A stretch of DNA of 64,000 nt from Blattamonas nauphoetae (taxonomy: Eukaryota; Preaxostyla; Oxymonadida), in the NCBI GenBank assembly GCA_033064195.1, contig JARBJD010000031.1, positions 248,001 to 312,000 on the forward strand, read 5' to 3'. The notes under the pieces are model-generated. The model made no database searches, was not told the DNA's origin, and saw only the letters and a list, made by a program, of their open reading frames with translations. The position numbers and the translations under genes are program-made. Position 1 is the stretch's first letter. The number at the start of each line of letters is the position of its first letter. Shown here one piece after another: positions 31,712 to 42,237 of this stretch.

Positions 31712-34058
31712 ATGGATATCATTTTTCCCTACTCTCGAAAGAGGAAGGAATTTGGTATGCGATGTTCTTCTCGATATTCTTCCTATTCTCGTCCACACAA
31801 TCATTTTCATCGCTTTTCATGACAATCAGGAAAACATTGCACATTCACTGTTCAAGGACCAGAAACTGTCTGGGAAGATCGTCCAAATCAATCCCGAAAA
31901 CAAAAATATGATGTACTAAAGATGATTCCAGTTGCAGTTCAAGCAGTCCCTCAAAAAAGTGAACATGACTGCAACACAGAAATTGTTGTTCCTTCTCAAC
32001 GTGGAATGATGCATCTTGAGGGAGGATGGCCAAAGGATATTGATCCAACACAGCCTGATTCATTGAATATGTTTCGAAAGAAAGTGGAAAGAGACGAGAA
32101 CTTCCTTCTTCAACTCATCAGTCGAGCCAATTCATCGACGTCAGTCGTAAACCAAAACCTCTCACTTGACATTTATCAAACTTATTTTTCGGATTATCAA
32201 GCGGACGTCAAAGAAGACGCACCAAAAGCAACAATTCAAGCTGTTTTCCGGTTTGAATCGAATTTCATCATATCGTTGTTTCTTTAAATATTTCAGTGAT
32301 CCCTTCCCCCACCAACGACGTTGGGCTAAGAATATTGCGTGGCATCCTGAAATTAAAACTCGTCTCGCTGCCGCTTATTCCATCCTCAAATTCCAAAGCA
32401 CTTCAGCTGACCTCCCCATCGCCAGTCATGTCTGGGATATCAACAACCCAAACAATCGACTCGTTTGTTTTCAATACCATCCATTTTTCCCAGTACGATC
32501 TCCACCCCACATCTCCTCTCTGTTCCATCCAATACAACTTCAAAGACTCCAACATCATCGCTGGTGGTTGTTACAATGGTGTTCTACGTATGAAAGCCTT
32601 CATTCTGATCATCCTTCCTGTTTTCCTCCAATTTAGAGCTGTGGGATCCACGTAAAGGCACACAACCGTACGACAAGACTCCGCTCGAAGTCAGCCATCA
32701 TGATCCCATCTACAAAGTCCAATGGCTTCAATCGAAAACAGGAACGGAGTGTGCAACCGTTTCAAGCGATGGAACTGTGAAATGGTGGGATATCCGCCAC
32801 TTCGACAAGCCAATCGAACAGATGGACCTTCTGAACAAGCTCGACATGTCGAAACTGAACGGAACGTCGATGGACTACGATCCTGCTCAAGGAGTATGTG
32901 TCAGAGAGAAATATACGTCCTTCTTTGGGAACTTCATAAGAATCAAACATTCTTCAGTTTTACGATCCTTTTCCCATCCTCTTCTTCATCACATTTCTCA
33001 TCCTCCATATTTCTCCTCCCTCACAATTCTCATCCCCATCTTTTTATCTCTCATCTCTCTCCTCTTCTTCATAGCCGTCCAAATTCATGATTGGAACCGA
33101 ACAAGGTCTCGTCCTCTCCTGCAACAGAAAGGCCAAGACCTCCGCCGAGAAGGTGACACCCCCCTTCTTCGGCCACATCGGCCCCGTCTACTCCGTCCAG
33201 AGGAATCCGTTCCACTCGCGCTTCTTCATGTCTGTGGGCGACTGGACAGTGAAGCTGTGGATCGACGATCTCCGCTCTCCGATGATCTCCACGCCGTCTG
33301 ATTCGGTGTACCTGTCAGCCGGGCAGTGGTCCCCGACAAAGCCGTCTCTCCTCTTCACAGCGAAGGAGAACGGATACTTCGACATCTACGACGTCATCAC
33401 GCAGAAGTTCATTCTGTCACAGCAAGTCACAGAGACCCCCAACATCGGTCTCTCTGCACTTGAGGTTCAGAATACTGGGAAGCTCATTGCGACGGGAGGG
33501 AAGAATGGAAGCATCTATATCCACGAGTTGTCGGACAGCCTCTGCCAGATCACAGACACAGAAAAGACAGATGTGCTGAATGTGTTGGAGAGAGAGGCAA
33601 AGAGAGAGAAGAATGTGGATGCGAGGAAGAAGGAGCAGCAGCTGAAGGAGAGGCAAGCTGCGAAGTTGGAAGGCGGCGGTGGAGGGGGAGACGCACGAAC
33701 ACCATCAGCTGCGGGCAATCGAACGTCAACGCCTGGTGGCTTCGGAGTTTCTGAAGGATTGGGCACGATGGGCAGCCAGACGCAGCAAGCTCTGGAAAGA
33801 CCGAAGACAAAAGCGTCGCGGAAGGTTGTGGAAGAAGAGGAAGACGAAGACGCGATTGACGAGATCGACGAGGGAGAGCTTGGCGATGTGGAGAAGGAGT
33901 TTATGGAAAAAGTGAAAGTTGACGAAGATGAAGAAGACGAAGAGGAGCAGGCACAGGAAGGTGGGGAGGGAGAGGAAGAAGGTGGTGAGGAAGGAGAAGA
34001 GGAGGAAGGAGGCGAAGAGGGAGAAGAAGGCGGCGAGGAGGGAGAAGAGGAGCAGTAG
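31712..34058 (+). CDS. DNAI2: Outer-arm dynein intermediate chain DNAI2 (IC2/ODA6)
   Basis: Six exons: 31712-31754, 31830-32250, 32297-32462, 32494-32587, 32637-32893 and 33075-34058; 654 aa. It follows DNAI2 nearly throughout: MDIIFPYSRKRKEFGKHCTF (human [20 protein letters not shown]), HLEGGWPKDIDP, FRKKVERDENF, SDYQADVKEDAPKATIQAVF, GGCYNGVLQLWDPRKG, WLQSKTGTECATVSSDG, GTEQGLVLSCNRKAKTSAEK, GPVYSVQRNPFHSRFFMSVG and FDIYDVITQKF. WD40 blades fill about residues 170-470; a coiled, then glycine-rich, then extremely acidic Glu/Asp tail ends the protein. DNAI2 with DNAI1 attaches outer dynein arms to the axoneme. The last intron (32894-33074, 181 nt) is the longest in the window and very pyrimidine-rich. 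Confidence 0.95.
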
Positions 34059-34348
34059 TCATCTCATCCATCTTTTTCTGTTTTCACATATATTATTTCA
34101 TTTTTGAGCGATTTTGGACCAAAAGAGTACAAAAAATGCCTTGATCAAAAAAGTCACGATTGACAAGAATAATGGGTTGATCATTGAGATTTCTGAAGCC
34201 TGACAGTTCACGACACATGATAAGACCAATCTAACAGAAAAACTGAAAAAGACAGTCTTCGAGATTCGTAATTAGGAATGCCTCTGTGTTGGATTTATTT
34301 GTGTGGATCGTCGTGAGTGGCCCAAAAAATCAGACCCTGACAAAAAAT
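34059..34348. other. Junction between host gene block and transposon block
   Basis: About 290 nt after DNAI2 and before the first terminal inverted repeat. No gene seen. Confidence 0.4.
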
Positions 34349-34395
34349 CAGTGCCTTTCGATGTATTGGAAAGTGAAAGAAGAACTCCAAAAAGG
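34349..34395 (+). repeat. Left terminal inverted repeat of the 34.3-36.0 kb element
   Basis: It begins CAGTGCCTTTCGATGTATTG. The first 26 bases match the right copy exactly and about 42 of 47 match overall. Confidence 0.85.
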
Positions 34396-34661
34396 GGAGA
34401 TCTAATCAAAATCAGAATTTTATGTCTCTGAAGCGCCGATTCAGTCCCCTGAAGTTTGAAACCGTTCTCTCTACACCTTTTCAACCAAAAGAGATACCAA
34501 ACATTCTCAAAGAAATCGAAATGCTTGGAGAGATAAAAGATTCCCCATTTATCCGATGGTTCATCATGTGTACAGAATTCCGGGTGGATCTCACCCCAAC
34601 AGAGATCTGCGACGCCCTTGGCGTTCGATACCCACAGGTATCTCAAGCGAAAACAGTTTTG

Positions 34662-34699
34662 GCATCGATGGAGGACGGATCGATCCGTCCTCCATCGAT
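34662..34699. repeat. Perfect 38-bp palindrome inside the transposase ORF
   Basis: Each 19-nt arm begins CATCGATGGAGGACGGATC and is followed directly by its exact reverse complement, with no spacer. It encodes part of the link between the two N-terminal helix-turn-helix segments. Confidence 0.9.
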
Positions 34700-35963
34700 G
34701 AGACGGCATCTGAGCTTTGAACAAGAGGAGGGGATTGTTCGTGACATATACAGGGATTTCCAGAATGGGAGTTTCTGGACGATCCAAGATTTGCTCCTTC
34801 GAGCTGAAAGAGAAGCTGCCGACAAAATTAGCAGATCATGGGCGACGAACTTCTTGGAGCGCCACAAGTCCAGACTATCCAAACATTAATTTAAAGCAAG
34901 GGAACAGACCAGAACGATGGCGAATCCCGACCAAATTCAAAAGTATCAACACGATCTTGCAGGTCTGCTGCGTATCATTCCTTATTCGCTGCTTTTCCAA
35001 GCAGACGAATCTCAATATCATTCATATGAGGATGTTCTGGAGCGAGTCTTTATTGTGCCGTCTGATATTACCTCTCAACAGAGGATCACAATCAACAGGA
35101 GTGAAAAATCGATGACACTCCTCGCAACGATTTGTCTCGACGGATCAATCCTTCGCCCCTTTATCGTCACTGCTGGAACTGTGAAACCTGAAGAAATGAA
35201 GTGTATAGGGGTGGAAACAAACCGGGATTGTGTTGTGGCACACAACACCTCTCAATGGATAAACGACGAGCTCTTTTGTGAATATTTGCGCGTTGTCCTG
35301 ATTCCCGCCATCAAAATTAAACGACCACCAGAAATGGAGGAATCACTTCCCGCCGTACTCCGTGTGGACGGTTGTTCAGTCCACAAAACTGAGTAAGTGA
35401 AAGATATTTTATGAAGAAACAAAATCAAACTATTTTGCTTTGCACCTAATGCAACACACGTCCTCCAGCCGTTGGATGTCGGTGTTTTTGGAGTATGGAA
35501 GCGGAGATTAAATGACTTGTGATCGGTTCGTTCAGATGAATCTTTTTCAACAATCGTTGCGAAAGTCCTTTTTTTTCAACAGGCCGCAACTCCAATTCAC
35601 GTATCAGCGGCGTTCAAGATGAGTGGCGTAGAACTATATACAATCGGACCGTTGATCAAGCCTCGAGTAAACGAACAGAGATTTGCATAAATTCTTGAGC
35701 AAGTAGAAAACGACAACAAACAAGCGCAACAGCAGACTATCACAAAACAGAAAAGGCAATCATCAACCGAATTTTGTGAGATTAATCTATCTGCGAGGCC
35801 GAAGAAGTCGAAGTTACAGTTTGAATCAAACGAACCACTTTCTCATCTCACCACGCTTTAGGTCCAAAAGCATTTGAGATACGGCCTGAAAACATGGAGT
35901 ATGATCTTGGTTCGGAATATCGGACGAATCCTGTCTGGTATAGATAATCAACGGTAGATCAAA

Positions 35964-36010
35964 CCTTTTCGGAATTTGTCTTTTACTTTCCAATACATCG
36001 AAAGGCACTG
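35964..36010 (-). repeat. Right terminal inverted repeat of the 34.3-36.0 kb element
   Basis: It is the reverse complement of the left repeat with about five mismatches. It ends CATCGAAAGGCACTG and is followed by AT. Confidence 0.85.
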
Positions 36011-37100
36011 ATCAGACTTTTTTCACCGGAATCATATGAATTTTCAACAACACCTCATTTTTCATCTGTTGACATAATACTGTTCGAAAAAAGCCAGAAC
36101 AGTCGTTGAAGGTGGTGAAGTGCGAATTATTGTTACACAAAATGCCACGTGAACGGCCGACAAGGCAGCAAATACAAAAGTACCTGAATCGTGCAGAATT
36201 CCGCCGAATCAGGAATGATGCGGAAAGATTGGTGAAATTAACCCTCACTACTCCCATTCGTCGAGTTAACTTGATTCATCATAGACTCACATGTCTGAAT
36301 ACTTTTGAATACCAACAAAACACTATAGATGGTTTCACTTTTTTTATTTTTGAATAAATTCCAGAAATCTCGTAAATATGAAGGAAAGGGAGGTCATTTT
36401 AAAGATGTAGTTCGATGGTGACGAGAAACGACGTCCGTTTTGAAAACACCATTTTGACGCACCTTTTGTTTTGAATACAGATGAGTGACGAGTACAAGAT
36501 GAAATGATATGAAAGAAACCTGTTCTGTGATTAAAAGTTCAGAAAAGATGAAGAGTCATGAGAAAACCGAAAAAAAGTTGATCATGTCGAGAACGAGAAG
36601 CAAGACCTCAGATACGAGATACGTATGAGAAAATGGTAAAGACATGGATAAATTGTCAGAGGTCTGGAAGAAAACGAGGAATATCGTCCTGATAGATCTC
36701 TTCACACCGAAGTGTTCTTCGCATTCGGCCTCTGTTATCTATATGTAATATTGAGAAAGAAATAATGGAAAATCGACTTTAACCATCTTTTTTACTTTGT
36801 TTGGGGGGAGTTGGAACTTGATTGTCGATTTTTGGAGTTCTCGAAGTTGAAAAGAAGTCAAAAGGTGAACGAACGACACTTCGAGATGATTGTTAGTGGA
36901 TAGGTGACTGATCTTTGTCTAGTTTCCAATCCTGGAGGGAGTCAGACACATTTTCTGTCAGAAAGTCATCAAAAAAGAAGTGAATGAGGAAAATAAAAGA
37001 GAAAAGACCTATATGATATGGAGGTTGGCGTCAGAATGTTGTTCCACAAATGAGAAGAGACAAAATTAGGTAGGGAGACCAGTGAAACCAGTGTGGGTTT
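36011..37100. other. No clear gene; possible short transposon debris
   Basis: About 1.1 kb of purine-rich, stop-rich sequence. A short basic ORF around 36140-36350 (PRERPTRQQIQKYLNRAEFR) resembles a transposase helix-turn-helix but is too short to assign. Nothing else is supported. Confidence 0.35.
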
Positions 37101-38160
37101 TCAAAAATATTGAGACATATCTCCCACCAATTTTAACGCAGCTCAACGAAAATTGAAGCGAGGCCTAATTCCGGGGACGAGAGGACGTCCACGAAGTCTG
37201 AATCCCAATGAAGAACGGGAAATTTGTCACGATTTACAGCTGAGGGTCGAAAGTGGGGACGTGATACGTCCGACTCACATCAACACCGCTGTATGTTTCA
37301 TTCGCTTTTCAAACAGCTTCAGAGATTAATGAAAAACTTGATCAACTTGACCCGACTCTTACATCCAGCCCAGATGTGTCCCGATCATATGCCCCCCATT
37401 TAATTCAAAGATCAGGAACCCTCAAAGTTACTCGGCCTGTTTAACTCACAGAGAAGCGAGCCTTCCATTCGTATAAGGAGTATCTCCAGCCATTTTTTTG
37501 GAATTGGCAGACTTTAGCGAATCTTCAGGGATATGATCCTAGGCTTGTCTTCAATTTGGACGAGACCAGTTATTCTTTCAATTTCTCCTCACAGTGAGTG
37601 CAGATGGGGCTAACTGTGAAACTGTTGGAATTCTAAACACAGCTCAGATCACCCCAGAGTGGCGAAAATGGCAGACTCCTGCCATTATATACGTGGCAAC
37701 GGGTGGTGACGGCCTTACTCTTCCAATTTTTGAAGATATCTTCGAAACGATCACAGTTGTTGAGATCGAGAACAAAAGGGCACGTATGAATCTACCAAAT
37801 GCTCCAGCAGTCAGACGTAAGGATTCAGCGACTCTCCATATCTCGCCAAGAATTCACCATACTGCTTGGAGGCACAATATTGACATATTGAGGCCTCCGT
37901 CACACACAAGTTCAATGGTGCAACCCTTAGATTTATTCGTCAACTCCAACTTCAAACACTATATTCGATACAATTTACTAAATCCATTCCCTCACACCAT
38001 TCAACAAAAGAGGGATGCCAAAAAAACGATGGCCCTACTTTGGTGGAGGGTGGAGGATACCACTGTTGAAAAGTGTATCGACCCAGATTTGACTGTTGAT
38101 TCACTGGTTTACATTGAGAATGTTCTAGAAAGGTTGAAAAGTTGGAGAGAAATTGATAGA
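37100..38160 (+). mobile_element. DDE_1 (pogo-like) transposase relic
   Basis: Scattered homology on the plus strand in several frames: a helix-turn-helix piece near 37180-37290 (LNPNEEREICHDLQLRVESG), YDPRLVFNLDETSYSF near 37540 with the first catalytic Asp, and an ORF from 37594 containing IDILRPPSHTSSMVQPLDLF, the LQPLD neighbourhood of the third acidic residue, followed by a typical C-terminal DDE_1 helix bundle. The middle part with the second Asp is deleted or scrambled. No terminal repeats were found. Several frame changes and stops show it is long dead. Confidence 0.65.
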
Positions 38161-38490
38161 ATGGAGGATAAAGAAGTGTTCATTCACCAGGATAACTGCA
38201 GTCTCCATCTATCCAAGATTACACTCACGGCAATGAGTCTAGCCCATTTATCGATCCTTGAACACCCGGCCCACTCTCCTGAACTTGTGCCATCCGACTT
38301 TTTTCCTCTTTCCGTACCAGAAAAACAAGCTTCAAGGAATGTCAACATTAAATTTTGACACATGGAGAGTCAATTGGCAAAACTGATGGCTGAGATCTCC
38401 AAGGAAACAGAACTTATGGTTTTTGAGAATTGGATCACAAGGCTCAGATGGGTTGAAGACAACAACGGTGAATACTATGAAGAGGTTTCT
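38161..38490 (+). mobile_element. mariner-type transposase C-terminal fragment
   Basis: The ORF that begins in the DDE_1 relic at 37594 continues in frame into mariner sequence: EVFIHQDNCSLHLSKIT (second Asp region, compare QDNARPHTA), then EHPAHSPELVPSDFF (compare PHPPYSPDLAPSDYH, with the third Asp). The last part continues in a second frame from 38362 to VFENWITRLRWVEDNNGEYY, a typical mariner C-terminus. The N-terminal two thirds are absent. This looks like a mariner remnant abutting an older DDE_1 relic. Confidence 0.7.
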
Positions 38491-39112
38491 CTCTTTTTTC
38501 CATCACACATCTTGATTCGGCAAGAAAGTCAAGCAGTCGCACCCATCATCGTTTTTCATTCACTGATGGCAGAATCATCTACCTCTCCTACTCAAGGGAG
38601 AGCCAGCATTTTCAACCCCTGTTGTCTGACCTTCAGTAGGCCCTGGCAAACGTGTTTGTTCTCGCAAAATCCAATCGCTGGCAAGAAACGACGGTTTCCC
38701 TTCACTTTTCTAATTGTCTTTTTCGAAGCCATCCGTGAGTAGTGAAAATTAAAAAGATCAAAATTGGAAACCCGAGAAAGAGAGGAAGGCCTTTCAATCT
38801 TTAATTTTCTTCTTTTATTGAATAGACACTTCAAAAACTGCGATGACCTTGATTTGTGAGAATGAGAAGTGAAAACGAAAAGAGAAGAACAATACTATCG
38901 AGAAATGAGGCGAAAAGAGTGGACTTTGGGTGAAAAGAAGAACGATTCATCGAAACTACCAATCCCAGCCGCTCAAGGTGTCTCCCCTTCAACATCCAGG
39001 TAATTTGCATGAATCCATCGACAACCAAACCAACAGCATCAAATAAGCGTATATTTCATTCGGCTCAATCCATCAGATCGTTGGTATACTCTCTTTTTTC
39101 TCTATCTTTTTT
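38491..39112. other. No clear gene
   Basis: About 620 nt between transposon relics. Short open frames only, none with recognisable motifs. Confidence 0.35.
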
Positions 39113-40130
39113 TTGATTATGTGCAAAGATCAAATCAGGCAATGCTCCATTACAGCCCCTCACCCTTCACTCTCATCAACCTTCGGATATTCTTTTGTAA
39201 AACATCCGCACAGATTTTTAGATCTTGGTTCGATCATTACCTTCGATTGCGTCAAATATGCATGTATCCCAATTCACTCGTTTTCAATATCGATGAATCT
39301 TTTACCAATTCCGACCCAAATTTATACTCTTCTGGTAGCAGTTAAACCAGACGACACATGGCCTAATGTCCCCCAAATCCCCCTCCGATGTTAAACTACT
39401 TTCATCCTCACCATCGCCACTGACGGCAAATTTTTGCCTACCGTCCTCTCTGTTCCTTTTCGACAGCTTCCCATCGTATATGCTCTTTTCCGAGGATCAA
39501 ACCTTTTTATCATTTCAAACCCACAAACTAGGAAGACCAACACATTATTCCCAACGATCTTTTAAATGTACATCCTTCCATATATGATTCAGTGAAGACA
39601 AGACATCAACCAAGAATACTCAAGGATCCTCCTCAATATGGATGGACTACGCACTCATTACGTCATATCAATACGACTCCTTTGCCAAGTTAACATAATC
39701 GACATCGCAATCCTCGCTTCTCATACTGCACACATGCTGCAGCCTGTTGACCAGCATGTCACGGCCACCATCAAACAAGGCCTCCTGAGCTCTATCCACC
39801 CCGAAGCTCTTGCTGTTGCATCACAGAAACGCACAACCTTCATGGAAGCTTTCGACCAGGCTCTCCCAGACGGATTAAGCCCAAAAATTGTCAAGGCCTC
39901 TTTCCGCGACACAAGCCTCTATCCAGCCTGTGGCAGCAAAACTGACAGATGCCGAACTCCCCAGACGAGTGAATCCAGCACCTGCGCGACGAGACCATTC
40001 CAAAGAAGCTCTCTGGTACATCCCCGATCCAGATCTTCTGAGAAGATTCAACGCTCCTCCCAATCCAGATATTCCCATAGACCCAAATGATGACGGTGGA
40101 CATGACTCAAGCGATGAAGGCAAATAACTT
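39113..40130 (+). mobile_element. DDE_1 transposase relic
   Basis: Plus-strand fragments: NSLVFNIDESFTNSDPNLYS near 39270-39330 carries the first catalytic Asp, and ILASHTAHMLQPVDQHV near 39710-39760 the third-residue neighbourhood. ALPDGLSPKIVKASFRDTSLYP lies downstream, a conserved DDE_1 C-terminal stretch. A later proline-rich tail ends near 40127 (PNPDIPIDPNDDGGHDSSDE). The region between is broken by stops and frame changes. It is a different lineage from the 34.3-kb copy, judged by the divergent motifs. Confidence 0.65.
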
Positions 40131-40580
40131 GACACTCTTTTTGTTTCTCAATTCACTTTTCTCATTCAACGGTTTCATTTTTTTTTCATATGGGTCCATC
40201 TCGGAACTACCCCCCATTTTGTAAGAAAAACCCATTTTTTTGGGACGATTTGAAGAGCGAGTGCAACCAATGAGTCGTTTTTCCGGAATAGATTGAAAAG
40301 AGCCTCCAAATTCGATATCCAACGATTCTTCTGTGAGATTTTCGAAGTCTCCCTTCTTAAAGGACTGAAGTGTGGGATGTCTCTCAATTGTATTGAGTTG
40401 TTTTCTTTGATATTGTACGTCATGTTTTTCTTTGTTTTGTGCGATACTGTTGAGGATCGGTGTCGATGACTCAAATCTTTGCTTGTTTTCCAAATTTTGT
40501 CTTCAATTAATTACTCTTCTCCCAAAATCCAAGCTTCGACAATATCATCATCCTATGCTGCTGTAGCAATGAGGGCATTC
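40131..40580. other. No clear gene
   Basis: About 450 nt, A/T-rich; the minus-strand open frames lack recognisable motifs. Confidence 0.35.
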
Positions 40581-40587
40581 CATCTGG

Positions 40588-40886
40588 ATGCTAACCATTT
40601 TTGACAGTCTTGCGTCAAATAATTCAGGGAAAATTGGCTGGCCCCTGTCACTTGATATGGAGATGGAGGAGTTCGTTTTGACACTGTCTGATCATTTGTA
40701 TGAAATATCTCCATCAGCTGTCTCGAAACAAGAGTATGTATTTCTGAAAGTGGAGAAAGCATGGAGAATCATCGGTGTTCACCTTCAAAAAAAGAACAAA
40801 CTTTCTTTTCCGCTCGATTCAGAGGAGCTCGTCGAATATCAGTTGATGAAGCTCGGGAAGAAGAGTTTGGGGCCATCTGACGTCAC
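40588..40886 (+). other. Unassigned ORF fragment
   Basis: An open frame on the plus strand (to about 40970) encodes GWPLSLDMEMEEFVLTLSDH and further helical sequence. The start resembles the helix-turn-helix entry of DDE_1 transposases, but this is too weak to name. It overlaps the oppositely oriented Merlin fragment at its 3' end. Confidence 0.3.
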
Positions 40887-41290
40887 TCAAAAACAAAGGT
40901 CATGTCGAGAAATGGTGTATCCAAGAGCTTCCAGACGGGCGAAAGCTTGCCATTCGTCCGAAATCATGTGAGTTCCATGGCGTATTCTTAAGAGTATGAT
41001 AGGTTCAAGGGTTTGGTGGGTCCGATCCGGCACGACCATGATGAAAGTCCGACCAGTTCCCCCATTTTCTTTCCTCTCGACTCCGCCAACTATCCAAATT
41101 GATGCTATTTGAGGTCCTCTGTGATATTTACGTTTTCGCACAATTCCTTCATCGATTTCAACAATCGATCAAGGTCCTTCAATTTGTCGTTGCTGGTTAT
41201 TCCACAATTCTTGACATCATGCGTTCAAATGGCTTCTCGAATAGCCAATTACACTTTGAGACTCTTCAGTGATCTGTCGAATCTGCTTTG
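40887..41290 (-). mobile_element. Merlin/ISXO2-like transposase fragment
   Basis: On the minus strand, SIVEIDEGIVRKRKYHRGPQ, IWIVGGVERKENGGTGRTF, IMVVPDRTHQTLEPIILL and GTHMISDEWQAFARLEALGY match the catalytic core of ISXO2-like DDE transposases (compare VEIDES...RKYHRGR, VFGGVER, VVPDRT, ISDEWRAY). This is the family that includes eukaryotic Merlin and bacterial IS1595. The first two catalytic Asp residues are visible (VEIDE, ISDEW). The fragment has frame breaks and lacks its 3' part, so it is dead. Confidence 0.75.
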
Positions 41291-41393
41291 ATATGTAGCC
41301 ATTCCAGAGAAGAAGAGCGATGAGCATCATTTTGTCGCCATCCTTAATTGGAGAACATGAGTGTCGACATGATCCACATTTCTTGTTCGATTC

Positions 41394-41690
41394 TTGGAGA
41401 ATATTGGAAATTGGCTATTGAAAAGTGTGTTCTTCATTGAGAATGAGGCAGAGGTACTCTCTAAAGCTCTTCTTTGGCTCTTTTTTGATCCATCAAAAGA
41501 GGCTTTGATCAAACCCTTAATCATTCGTGGTGTGAAACTCTTTTTTGAAACCGACTATCCGGATTCAACTTTATTGGAGATTTACGGAATGGAACCCCGA
41601 TTGGATTGGGAATCACGCTTTCTGATTTGGATCCTCGAACTTGTCTATGATGTCAAAAATTCTGACACATTTCAAAGTCAGGGACAACAG
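41394..41690 (+). other. Unassigned ORF fragment
   Basis: About 100 codons with a plausible protein-like composition (EVLSKALLWLFFDPSKEALI, LDWESRFLIWILELVYD). I do not recognise it. It lies between transposon relics and may be a captured host gene fragment or a transposon accessory part. Confidence 0.3.
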
Positions 41691-42237
41691 GTGTGTAATG
41701 CAGAACGCGATCCACCAACTGCTCAAACGCTACCATCTCCTTGCGCCTCATCAACCCATACGCCAAGAAGTCGAGTGGATGGTGGGCGAGCAAAGTAGAG
41801 TTGAGAGCGGGCAGAGCAACGTAGAGTGGATAAGAGGGCGAACTGAGCGATGTCGATTGGAGGACGAAGTGATTCGATAATTCTTTTTTTTATCTCTACG
41901 AAAAGATTTATAACACGAAGGCATGAACGGCTTGGGTTGTGGGATGTTTTTGGAGCGGTGACTGAAGAAGAATAACAAATCCATTTGAACAATCCTGAAT
42001 GAAAAAGTGCCTAGAGGAGTGAAGTTAGATTTCATCATGCCTGTGTGGCGGGATTGCAGAGACAGAGGAAGCAAGTGGTGAAGAATTGTTCAAGTCATGC
42101 GAGATACAAATTCCGAAATACGACTTCTGGAGGGTATCTGGGAGGAGAGAGGAAACCAGGGCATACTCGTGAATATGGTGTGATGAAGCTGTGTTCGATT
42201 CATTCAGGGGTTTGGTAACGGCTTCAAAGAAAGTACG
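41691..42237. other. No clear gene
   Basis: About 550 nt without recognisable coding sequence. Confidence 0.35.

Larger units (their letters stand above)
34349..36010 (+). mobile_element. pogo-like DDE_1 transposon with terminal inverted repeats (decayed)
   Basis: A 1,662-bp element. Its 47-bp terminal inverted repeats (34349-34395 and 35964-36010) match at about 42 of 47 positions, begin CAGTGCC and are flanked by AT on both sides. Inside, an N-terminal helix-turn-helix ORF (34422-34889) is followed in another frame by the catalytic region (34917-35396): SLLFQADESQYHS with the first Asp, LPAVLRVDGCSVHKTE with the second, and, after a short gap, NATHVLQPLDVGVF, the standard DDE_1 third-residue neighbourhood. 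The frame change and a broken 3' part show decay. The HTH plus DDE_1 arrangement and CAGTG ends fit the pogo/Tigger group. The coding strand is plus. Confidence 0.85.

Noticed and set aside
1035-34058. Alternative genetic code with TAA/TAG as glutamine, known in some oxymonads
   Set aside because: Recognised genes end at TAG (BBIP1, Atg8), TAA (MFAP1, Atg3) and TGA (RBM42, PP2C) at the expected family ends.
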